A stretch of DNA of 64,000 nt from Curtobacterium sp. MCBD17_013 (lineage in GTDB: Bacteria; Actinomycetota; Actinomycetes; Actinomycetales; Microbacteriaceae): positions 186,001 through 250,000 of the forward strand of contig NZ_QKTU01000001.1 of NCBI RefSeq assembly GCF_003234565.1, given 5' to 3'. The translations under genes and the position numbers were made by a program. Positions within the stretch are counted from its first letter, which is position 1, and each line of letters opens with the position of its first letter. Below, in pieces: positions 8,960-16,188 of the stretch. A model generated the notes under the pieces. That model ran no database searches, was not told where the DNA came from, and saw only the letters and a program-made list of their open reading frames with translations.

Positions 8960-10855
8960 ATGTCATCATCAGGAACACGTCTCGTCCGTGCGCGATCGCG
9001 CCGCGGACGACTGACCGCCCTCGGGGTGGTCCTCACGGTCGTCGCCGCGCCGCTCGCGGTGGTGACGGTCAGTGGTGCGGCACCGGCCCACGCCGCGACC
9101 GAGCCGGTGGTGGGGGAGTCCCCGGACTACGCGTCCGAGACCTTCCAGGACCCGTGGGACTTCAGCGACGCGGCCGACTACAACACCGACCTCAGCGGGC
9201 CCGGCACCTACAAGGTGGCCAACGGGCAGCTGTCGATGAACTACGGCACCGGGGGCTTCATCTCGCTCGTCGACACGGTGAGCGGCAGCTTGGCCTACGG
9301 GCGGGACGGTGCCGCGGCGCCGATCAACACGTCGCGCTACCAGCGCCTGTCGTTCGAGATGAACACGTCGTCGGCCGGTTCGGGCAAGGGCATCGTCTAC
9401 TGGTACACCTGCCGCGAGAAGACGAGCAGCTGCCTCGGCGGGACCACCTTCAACGTCACGGCGGGCGACCACGTGTACGACATCCCGCTCAACGGAACGT
9501 CGAACCAGGGCAGCAAGATCCCGTGGACGAGCGCGAAGGTGGTCGCACTCCGCGTCCAGCCCATCGTCACGAACGCGGCACACCCCACGGTGTCGGCGAC
9601 CCTGAACTGGGTGCGCCTGCACGGCGGCACGACGACGCAGGCCGCGATGCCGCCCGGCGACCACGGCACCTACCGGGTCGAGCCGATGCCCGAGCCGGTG
9701 GTGGACAGCCCCAGCCCGGCGGACGGCAAGGACCTCGCGACGGTCCAGCGGGGCAAGCCGTGGGAGTTCACCTCGTCGGCGAACGCGTCGGGCGTCACGC
9801 TGCAGAACGCGCGGCTCATCCACTACGGCAGCGACGGTCTGACGGCGCAGAACCAGGGGCCGAACCAGGGCGACCCGCAGGTCCACCTGCCCGTCCAGAA
9901 GTTCAGCGCGAACCAGTACCACTACCTCACCTTCGACCTGACCTACGACGGCGGGTTCTCACTGGCGAGCGCTGCGGGCGGCGGCAAGATGGCGCGCGTC
10001 ATCTGGTACGGCGCGAGCACGTCGACGCCGCAGATCGGCAACGACATCCTGACGTTCTCCGGGGCGAACGCCCGTGAGGTCGCGATCGACATGACCGCGG
10101 TGAACCCCCTCGACGAGACCGCCCTCAACCCGAAGGTCGGGTGGGCCGGCCAGGTCATCACCGGGTTCCGGTTCGACCCGAACGAGGACAAGGGTGCCGC
10201 GGTCTGGCACCTCAAGTCGATCCACCTGCGGAACACGCCGGCCGCGACCGGCAGCACGACGGTCAAGTTCCACGACGCGGCCTGGGTCGCCGGCACGACG
10301 GCCGACGTCAAGGTCGGTACGAGCGCGAACGGTTCCGGCTTCACGACGATCGCGTCCGGCGTCCCGGTGCAGCAGGGCACGAACGCCACGACCTTCTCGC
10401 TCGGCTCGATGGCCGCGGGGACCTACCACGTCGAGGTCGTGCTCCACCACCCGAACAGCGGGAACGCACTGGCGTTCTCGTCCGCGCCGGTCATCATGTC
10501 CAAGGCCGCCGCGTCGGGCTCGACCGCCTCGGCCACCCCGAAGGGCAGCTTCGACACCCTCACGGCGACGAGCGGCGGGGCCACGGCACGCGGGTGGGCA
10601 TGGGACCCGGACCAGACCTCGAGCACGGAGGTCCGGCTGTACGACCAGACCTCCGGGTCGAAGTACCTGGGAAGCGTGACGACCTCCATCGCCCGGTCCG
10701 ACGTGGCGCGTGCGGTGGCGGGAGCCCCGGCGAACACCGGGTGGAGCACGACGGTCTCGCTGGCGAAGGGCACCCACAAGGTGTGCGCGTACGCGATCAA
10801 CCAGGGCGGTGGGTCGAACCCGACGCTCGGATGCAAGTCCGTGACGGTCGGCTGA
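8960..10855 (+). CDS. Large secreted protein with duplicated beta-rich module, function unknown
   Basis: 631 residues with a long Arg-rich Sec-type signal peptide (hydrophobic core about residues 19-40, cleavage after PAHA at 45). Two segments, about 61-222 and 267-425, look like copies of one module. Paired landmarks are WDF/WEF, YQRLSFEM/YHYLTFDL, GIVYWY/ARVIWY, VYDIPL/VAIDMT, VVALRVQP/ITGFRFDP and LNWVRLH/LKSIHLR. This pattern suggests a jelly-roll carbohydrate-binding type fold. Residues 430-512 look Ig-like. The C-terminal 100 residues (GWAWDP, then HKVCAYAINQGGGSNPTLGC) match a repeat common in actinobacterial secreted cell-wall proteins. No catalytic motif or membrane anchor is visible. 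It is monocistronic, between two hairpins. A surface or polysaccharide-binding role is inference only. Confidence 0.75.
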   Translation: MSSSGTRLVRARSRRGRLTALGVVLTVVAAPLAVVTVSGAAPAHAATEPVVGESPDYASETFQDPWDFSDAADYNTDLSGPGTYKVANGQLSMNYGTGGFISLVDTVSGSLAYGRDGAAAPINTSRYQRLSFEMNTSSAGSGKGIVYWYTCREKTSSCLGGTTFNVTAGDHVYDIPLNGTSNQGSKIPWTSAKVVALRVQPIVTNAAHPTVSATLNWVRLHGGTTTQAAMPPGDHGTYRVEPMPEPVVDSPSPADGKDLATVQRGKPWEFTSSANASGVTLQNARLIHYGSDGLTAQNQGPNQGDPQVHLPVQKFSANQYHYLTFDLTYDGGFSLASAAGGGKMARVIWYGASTSTPQIGNDILTFSGANAREVAIDMTAVNPLDETALNPKVGWAGQVITGFRFDPNEDKGAAVWHLKSIHLRNTPAATGSTTVKFHDAAWVAGTTADVKVGTSANGSGFTTIASGVPVQQGTNATTFSLGSMAAGTYHVEVVLHHPNSGNALAFSSAPVIMSKAAASGSTASATPKGSFDTLTATSGGATARGWAWDPDQTSSTEVRLYDQTSGSKYLGSVTTSIARSDVARAVAGAPANTGWSTTVSLAKGTHKVCAYAINQGGGSNPTLGCKSVTVG

Positions 10856-10870
10856 ACCGCGGCCACACAC

Positions 10871-10902
10871 GAACGCCCCGCCGGTGCTCCGGCGGGGCGT
10901 TC
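10871..10902. terminator. Strong bidirectional terminator
   Basis: GAACGCCCCGCCGG (10871-10884) pairs perfectly over 14 bp with CCGGCGGGGCGTTC (10889-10902) around a TGCT loop. It lies between the converging secreted-protein gene and the acyl-CoA synthetase gene and can serve both. Confidence 0.85.
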
Positions 10903-10916
10903 GTCGTCGGGTCGGG

Positions 10917-12776
10917 TCAGTACCCGCGGTGCCGGTGCTCGACGACCGGCACCGCGGTGGTCTGCACCTCGGAGCCCGAGTAGATGTGCTCGACGTCGAC
11001 GGCGTGGTCGAAGAGCACCCGGTCCCGCTTGACGGTGAGCTTCGGCGTGAGGTGCCCGGACGCCTCCGTGAACTCGGCGTCCAGGATCGTGAACGAGCGG
11101 ATCGACTCGGCGCGGGACACGCGCTGGTTCGCGGCGTCGATCGCGTGCTGCACGGCCGTGTGGACGCGTGCGTCGTGGGCGGCGCTCCGGGGGGTGAGCG
11201 CGGGGACGATCCCGTTGGCCGCGCACCAGCCGGCCAGCATCTCGGAGTCCAGGGTGACGAGCGCCGCGACGAACGGCTTGCCCTCGCCGACCACGACGAC
11301 CTGCGCGACGAGCGGGTGCTCGCGCACGGCGTCCTCGAGCGGGGCGGGTGCGACGTTCTTGCCGCTCGCGGTGACGATGAGCTCCTTCGCGCGCCCGGTG
11401 ACGGTCAGGACGCCGTGCTCGTCGAGCGTCCCGAGGTCACCGGTCCTGAACCAGCCGTCGACGAACGCCTGCTCGGTGGCGTCGGGGCGGTTCCAGTACC
11501 GGTCGAACACGTCGACGCCACGGACGAGGATCTCGCCGTCGTCGGCGATCCGCACCTCGACGCCGGGGAGGGCGCGGCCGACGGACCCGATGCGGATCTC
11601 CGCCGCCCGGTTGACGGTCGCGGGTGCGGTCGTCTCGGTCAGGCCGTAGCCCTCGAGCACGAGCACCCCGACGGACCGGAAGAAATGGGCCAGGCGGGGC
11701 GACAGCGGCGCCGACCCACTGATCGCGTACCGCACCCGACCGCCGAGCGCTTCGCGGAGCTTCGCGTAGACGAGCCGGTCGAACAGCCGGAACCGCAGGC
11801 GGAGGCCGAGCGGGACCGTCCCGGTGGCGAGCGCCTCGGAGTGCTCGACCGCGGTGTCGGCCGCCAGCCGGAACACCCGGCCGCGTCCGCCGACGGCCGC
11901 CTTCTGCTCGGCCGCGTTGTAGATCTTCTCGAACACGCGCGGGACAGCGAGCAGGAACGTCGGCCGGAACGTGGCGACCGCGTGCATGAGGTCCTTGGTG
12001 TCGGGCTCGTGACCGACGAGCACACCGGTCCCGATCGACATGACGGCGATGAACCGCGCGAACACGTGCGCCATGGGGATGAACAGCAGTGTCGAGGCGC
12101 CGTCCTCGACGACGTCCGCCATCGCCTCCGCCGCACCCTCGACGAGCGTCGTGAAGTTGTCGTGACGGAGGACGCAGCCCTTCGGCCGACCCGTCGTGCC
12201 GGAGGTGTAGATGATGGTCGCGTCGTCGTGCGCGGACACCGCGTCGAGGCGGGCGTCCAGCTCGGCGTCGGTCACCGGTTCGCCGAGTCGCGCCAGGTCG
12301 TCGAGCCCGCCGCCGTCGATGGTCCAGTGCTGCGCGAGACGTGGGAGGTCCGGGGCGACGCCCGCCACCCGGCGTGCGTGCTCCTCGCTCTCGACGACGA
12401 TCGCGACGGACTCGGAGTCCTGGAGGATGTACCGGACCTGGTCGGGCGAGCTCGTCTCGTAGACGGGCACCGACACCAGACCCGCGTGCCAGATCGCGAA
12501 GTCGACGATGGTCCACTCCGACCGCGTGCGGGACAGCACGGCGATGTGGGCGCCCGGCTCGAGTCCCGCGGCGACGAGGCCCTTGGCGACGGCGCGGACG
12601 CGGGCGAGGACGCTCGCAGCGCTCATCGGCACCCACCGTTCCCCGTGCCGCTGGGCGAGGAGTCCGCGATCGGGCGTCGCCGCGGCCCGTTCGACGAGGA
12701 TCCGGGCGGCGGAGCCGTGCCCGGCGTCCGCGTGGGTCTGGTCGGTCCCCTCCGGTGAGGTTCGGTGATCGTGCAC
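10917..12776 (-). CDS. fadD15: Long-chain fatty acid-CoA ligase (FadD15-like)
   Basis: 619 residues from GTG 12776 with GAGGGAG upstream. The AMP-binding signature YTSGTTGRPKGC lies near residue 195, GYGLTETTAP near 380, and the adenylate-binding stretch DGWFRTGDLG and GRAKELIVTASGKNV further on, so both N- and C-terminal subdomains are intact. It activates long-chain fatty acids with ATP and CoA for beta-oxidation or lipid synthesis. By length and the GKNVAPAPLED region it belongs to the actinobacterial FadD15 group. In M. tuberculosis fadD15 also begins the segment running through plsC, aroG and pknL, as here. Confidence 0.92.
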   Translation of the reverse strand: MHDHRTSPEGTDQTHADAGHGSAARILVERAAATPDRGLLAQRHGERWVPMSAASVLARVRAVAKGLVAAGLEPGAHIAVLSRTRSEWTIVDFAIWHAGLVSVPVYETSSPDQVRYILQDSESVAIVVESEEHARRVAGVAPDLPRLAQHWTIDGGGLDDLARLGEPVTDAELDARLDAVSAHDDATIIYTSGTTGRPKGCVLRHDNFTTLVEGAAEAMADVVEDGASTLLFIPMAHVFARFIAVMSIGTGVLVGHEPDTKDLMHAVATFRPTFLLAVPRVFEKIYNAAEQKAAVGGRGRVFRLAADTAVEHSEALATGTVPLGLRLRFRLFDRLVYAKLREALGGRVRYAISGSAPLSPRLAHFFRSVGVLVLEGYGLTETTAPATVNRAAEIRIGSVGRALPGVEVRIADDGEILVRGVDVFDRYWNRPDATEQAFVDGWFRTGDLGTLDEHGVLTVTGRAKELIVTASGKNVAPAPLEDAVREHPLVAQVVVVGEGKPFVAALVTLDSEMLAGWCAANGIVPALTPRSAAHDARVHTAVQHAIDAANQRVSRAESIRSFTILDAEFTEASGHLTPKLTVKRDRVLFDHAVDVEHIYSGSEVQTTAVPVVEHRHRGY

Positions 12777-12835
12777 GGCAACTCCCTCGTCGACCGTCGA
12801 TGCTGATCCGCCTCGTCGTCGAGCCGGACGCGCTC

Positions 12836-12841
12836 AGCATA
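12836..12841 (-). promoter_or_regulatory. Putative -10 box (TATGCT) for the acyl-CoA ligase gene
   Basis: On the minus strand TATGCT lies 59 nt before the GTG start. TGGACT, 19 nt further upstream, could be a poor -35. It shares the 118-nt divergent gap with the ROK kinase promoter. Confidence 0.35.
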
Positions 12842-12880
12842 GGACCCACGCCCCCGCGCGAGTCCAGTGTCCACACCGGG

Positions 12881-12886
12881 TAGGGT
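12881..12886 (+). promoter_or_regulatory. -10 box (TAGGGT) for a leaderless ROK-kinase transcript
   Basis: TAGGGT ends 8 nt before GTG 12895 and 2 nt before ATG 12889. No ribosome binding site exists upstream. The spacing implies that transcription starts at or next to the start codon, giving a leaderless mRNA. Confidence 0.5.
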
Positions 12887-12894
12887 CGATGTTC

Positions 12895-13848
12895 GTGCAT
12901 GCCATCGGAATCGACATCGGGGGCACGAAGATCGCGGGCGCGGTCGTCTCCGAACTCGGCGAGATCGTCGCGGAGGACCGGGTCCCCACCAACGCCGCGG
13001 ACCCCACCGCCATGCTCGACGACGTCGTCTCGATGGTCGAACGCCTCCGCGCGGAGCACGCGATCGAGGCCGTCGGTGTCGCGGCTCCCGGGTTCATCGA
13101 CGCCTCGCAGTCGATCGTCTACTACACGCCGAACATCCGGTGGCGGAACGAGCCGCTGCGGCAGCGGCTGCAGGAACGCCTCGGCGACGTGCACATCACC
13201 GTCGACAACGACGCCAACGCCGCGGGCTGGGCGGAGTTCCGCTTCGGTGCCGGCCGCCTCGTCAGCGACATGACGATGCTCACGATCGGCACCGGTGTCG
13301 GCGGGGCGATCGTCACCGAGGACCGCTTGTTCCGCGGCGGCTTCGGCACCGGTGGCGAGATCGGCCACCTCCGCATCGTCCCGAACGGCCTCCCGTGCGG
13401 CTGTGGCGCGCGCGGGTGCATCGAGCAGTACGGCTCGGGTCGGGCGCTGCAGCGGATGGCGAACGACGTCGCGGACGCCGGTGGGATCGGTGTCGCCCTC
13501 GCCGAGGCCCGCGACGCCAACGGCGGCACGCTGGACGGGCAGATCGTCGGCGACCTCATCCTCGCCGACGACCCGGGGGCCCTCGCGGCGCTCCGTCGAC
13601 TCGGACGACACCTCGGCGAGGCGTGCGCGTCGCTGTCGGCTGTGCTCGACCCGCAGCTGTTCGTGTTCGGGGGTGGGGTCGCGAGCGCGGGGGACCGCCT
13701 GCTCGAACCGATCCGTCAGGCGTACCTGAACAACCTGCCCGCGCGGGGTTACCATCCGGAGCCGGACTTCGTCATCGCGGAGCTCGTGAACGACGCGGGT
13801 GTCGTCGGTGCCGCGGACCTGGCGCGGATCCACGCGCGGACCGCCTGA
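12895..13848 (+). CDS. ROK-family sugar kinase, probable glucokinase
   Basis: 317 residues from GTG 12895; ATG 12889 would add two. The N-terminal phosphate loop AIGIDIGGTKIAGA, the active-site region VDNDANAAGWAE (catalytic Asp in DND), and the zinc-binding ROK signature CGCGARGCIEQY with GEIGH upstream are all present. There is no N-terminal DNA-binding domain, so it is an enzyme and not a ROK repressor. Bacterial enzymes of this type use ATP (or polyphosphate) to phosphorylate glucose. The PLP-like start spacing suggests a leaderless transcript. It is followed after 27 nt by plsC and is probably cotranscribed with it. Confidence 0.88.
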   Translation: MHAIGIDIGGTKIAGAVVSELGEIVAEDRVPTNAADPTAMLDDVVSMVERLRAEHAIEAVGVAAPGFIDASQSIVYYTPNIRWRNEPLRQRLQERLGDVHITVDNDANAAGWAEFRFGAGRLVSDMTMLTIGTGVGGAIVTEDRLFRGGFGTGGEIGHLRIVPNGLPCGCGARGCIEQYGSGRALQRMANDVADAGGIGVALAEARDANGGTLDGQIVGDLILADDPGALAALRRLGRHLGEACASLSAVLDPQLFVFGGGVASAGDRLLEPIRQAYLNNLPARGYHPEPDFVIAELVNDAGVVGAADLARIHARTA

Positions 13849-13875
13849 CCGCTCGACCGGACCGAGGACGCGACG

Positions 13876-14622
13876 ATGCTCTACTGGGTGCTCAAGAACC
13901 TGCTCATCGGACCACTGCTCACGGCGGTGTTCCGCCCGTGGGTCGTCGGGCGTGAGCACGTTCCGGCGACGGGTCCCGTCATCTTCGCCAGCAACCACGT
14001 GTCGTTCATCGACTCCGTGATCCTGCCGGTCGTGCTCGACCGCCGGATCTCGTTCCTCGCCAAGAGCGACTACTTCACCGGTCGTGGGATCAAGGGCTGG
14101 GCCACGAAGACCGCCTTCGGCGCGCTCGGCCAGCTGCCCATCGATCGATCGGGCGGCAAGGCGAGCGAGGCCTCCCTGCGGACGGGCCTCGGCGTGCTGG
14201 CGCGCGGAGAGCAGCTCGGCATCTACCCGGAGGGCACGCGCAGCCCGGACGGGCGCCTCTACCGCGGCCGCACGGGCGTCGCCCGCATGGTGCTTGAGGG
14301 GCGCGTCCCGGTCGTCCCGGTCGCCATGGTCGGCACGCGCGAGGTCATGGCGATCGGTCAGCACGTGCCGAAGATCAAGCGCGTCGGGGTCGTCTTCGGC
14401 GAGCCCCTCGACTTCTCCCGCTTCACGGGCCTGGAGTCGGACCGCTTCATCCTCCGCAGCGTGACCGACGAGATCATGCACGAGCTCCGACGCCTGAGTC
14501 ACCAGGAGTACGCCGACGTGTATGCGTCGAGCGTGAAGGAGCGCGGCGCAGCGGCCCTCCGGTCCACGGGGCAGCGCGTCGGTTCCACCGCTGGGGAACA
14601 GGGCGCCACGCTTCCACGTTAG
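13876..14622 (+). CDS. plsC: 1-acyl-sn-glycerol-3-phosphate acyltransferase
   Basis: 248 residues. The acyltransferase motif NHVSFID (HX4D, H41 and D46) and the glycerolphosphate-binding motif YPEGTRSPDG near residue 116 are intact, followed by PVVPVAMVGT. The enzyme transfers an acyl chain to lysophosphatidate at the membrane to make phosphatidate. The position next to aroG and pknL parallels Rv2182c in M. tuberculosis. The TAG stop codon is also the start of a TAGGCT -10-like box for the next gene. Confidence 0.93.
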   Translation: MLYWVLKNLLIGPLLTAVFRPWVVGREHVPATGPVIFASNHVSFIDSVILPVVLDRRISFLAKSDYFTGRGIKGWATKTAFGALGQLPIDRSGGKASEASLRTGLGVLARGEQLGIYPEGTRSPDGRLYRGRTGVARMVLEGRVPVVPVAMVGTREVMAIGQHVPKIKRVGVVFGEPLDFSRFTGLESDRFILRSVTDEIMHELRRLSHQEYADVYASSVKERGAAALRSTGQRVGSTAGEQGATLPR

Positions 14623-14625
14623 GCT
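14620..14625 (+). promoter_or_regulatory. Putative -10 box (TAGGCT) overlapping the plsC stop
   Basis: TAGGCT fits the TAnnnT pattern, lies 80 nt before the DAHP synthase start and shares its first three bases with the plsC stop codon. No convincing -35 is visible. Confidence 0.35.
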
Positions 14626-14705
14626 CAGTCAGTCCGCACGCCCCGACCGGTGTGGACAGCCCTGCCCGACGTGGCATCGAGCCACACAACCACGAGGGAA
14701 TCGAA

Positions 14706-16085
14706 GTGTTCGAGTCGACCGACATCGTCGCCCTGCAGGATCCGGACGTGATCGAGGGGCTCGACTATTGGCGGACGCTCCCGATCAAGCAGCAGCCGGC
14801 GTGGCCGGACCCGGTCGCGGCTGAGGCCGCATCGGCCGAGATCGCGACCTTCCCGCCGCTCGTGTTCGCTGGCGAGGTCGACGTGCTGCGCGACCGGCTC
14901 GCGGCGGCGGCTCGGGGTCAGGCCTTCCTCCTCCAGGGCGGTGACTGCGCCGAGACGTTCGCCGGTGCGACCGCCGACGCCATCCGCAACCGGGTGAAGA
15001 CGATCCTGCAGATGGCCGTCGTCCTGACGTACGGCGCCTCCACGCCCGTCATCAAGATGGGACGCATGGCGGGGCAGTTCGCCAAGCCGCGGTCGAGCGA
15101 CTTCGAGACCCGCGGTGACGTCACCCTGCCCGCTTACCGCGGCGACATCATCAACGGCTACGACTTCACGCCGGAGTCCCGGCAGGCGGATCCCCAGCGT
15201 CTCGTGCGGGGGTACCACACCGCGGCGTCGACGCTGAACCTCATCCGCGCCTTCACGCAGGGCGGGTTCGCCGACCTCCGACAGGTGCACAGCTGGAACA
15301 AGGGCTTCGCCGAGAACCCGGCGAACGCGCGGTACGAGCACCTGGCCCGCGAGATCGACCGCGCCATCCGGTTCATGGAGGCCGCGGGCGCGGACTTCGA
15401 CGAACTCAAGCACGTCGAGTTCTACGCGTCCCACGAGGGCCTCCTCATGGACTACGAGCGCCCGATGACGCGTATCGACTCCCGGTCCGGTCTGCCGTAC
15501 GACACCTCCGGCCACTTCGTGTGGATCGGGGAGCGCACGCGCGACATCGACGGCGCGCACGTCGACTTCCTGTCGCGGGTTCGGAACCCGATCGGCGTGA
15601 AGCTCGGGCCGTCGACCTCGGCCTCCGACATGGAGGCGCTCATCGACAAGCTCGACCCCGAGCGCGAGCCGGGCCGCCTGACGTTCATCACGCGCATGGG
15701 GGCGGGCCTCGTCCGCGAGAAGCTCCCGCCCCTGCTCGAGGCGATCAAGGGCATGGACGCCAACCCGCTCTGGGTCTCCGACCCGATGCACGGCAACGGC
15801 CTGACGACGCCGACCGGCTACAAGACGCGGCGTTTCGACGACGTCGTGGACGAGGTCCGCGGCTTCTTCGAGGCCCACCGCGCGGTCGGGACCTACCCGG
15901 GCGGCATCCACGTCGAACTCACGGGCGACGACGTCACCGAGTGCCTCGGTGGGTCCGAGCACATCGACGAGGAGACCCTCGCCACGCGGTACGAGTCGCT
16001 CTGTGACCCGCGCCTCAACCACATGCAGTCGCTCGAGCTCGCGTTCCTCGTGGCCGAGGAGCTGAGCGCGGCACCGCGGTCCTGA
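14706..16085 (+). CDS. aroG: Class II 3-deoxy-7-phosphoheptulonate (DAHP) synthase
   Basis: 459 residues from GTG 14706 with GAGGGA 8 nt upstream; earlier in-frame codons lack a binding site. The sequence is the plant/actinobacterial class II type. Landmarks are WRTLPIKQQPAWPD, LQGGDCAETFA, VIKMGRMAGQFAKPRS, HVEFYASHEGLLMDYE, KLGPSTS, MGAGLVREKLP and DPMHGNG. It condenses phosphoenolpyruvate and erythrose 4-phosphate in the first step of aromatic amino acid synthesis. In M. tuberculosis the same enzyme (Rv2178c) also lies near pknL. The gene ends at a long hairpin shared with the convergent kinase gene. Confidence 0.96.
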   Translation: MFESTDIVALQDPDVIEGLDYWRTLPIKQQPAWPDPVAAEAASAEIATFPPLVFAGEVDVLRDRLAAAARGQAFLLQGGDCAETFAGATADAIRNRVKTILQMAVVLTYGASTPVIKMGRMAGQFAKPRSSDFETRGDVTLPAYRGDIINGYDFTPESRQADPQRLVRGYHTAASTLNLIRAFTQGGFADLRQVHSWNKGFAENPANARYEHLAREIDRAIRFMEAAGADFDELKHVEFYASHEGLLMDYERPMTRIDSRSGLPYDTSGHFVWIGERTRDIDGAHVDFLSRVRNPIGVKLGPSTSASDMEALIDKLDPEREPGRLTFITRMGAGLVREKLPPLLEAIKGMDANPLWVSDPMHGNGLTTPTGYKTRRFDDVVDEVRGFFEAHRAVGTYPGGIHVELTGDDVTECLGGSEHIDEETLATRYESLCDPRLNHMQSLELAFLVAEELSAAPRS

Positions 16086-16094
16086 CGGTCCCCG

Positions 16095-16145
16095 GGACGG
16101 ACGGGAGGCACGGCACCGGACCGGTGTCGTGCCTCCCGTCCGTCC
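16095..16145. terminator. Very long bidirectional terminator hairpin
   Basis: GGACGGACGGGAGGCACGG and onward (16095-16119) pairs with 16121-16145 over nearly 25 bp with one G-T pair. It lies between the convergent DAHP synthase and kinase genes. The inner stem CGGGAGGC/GCCTCCCG recurs in two other terminators of the window. Confidence 0.85.
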
Positions 16146-16188
16146 GGCCCCCGGTCGCGTCAGCCGAGGGCCGGACGGCGCGCACCGG

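Noticed and set aside
11437-14502. A 1021-codon minus-strand open frame
   Set aside because: It crosses the acyl-CoA ligase in another frame and lies antisense to the ROK kinase and plsC genes, with no domain-like sequence.
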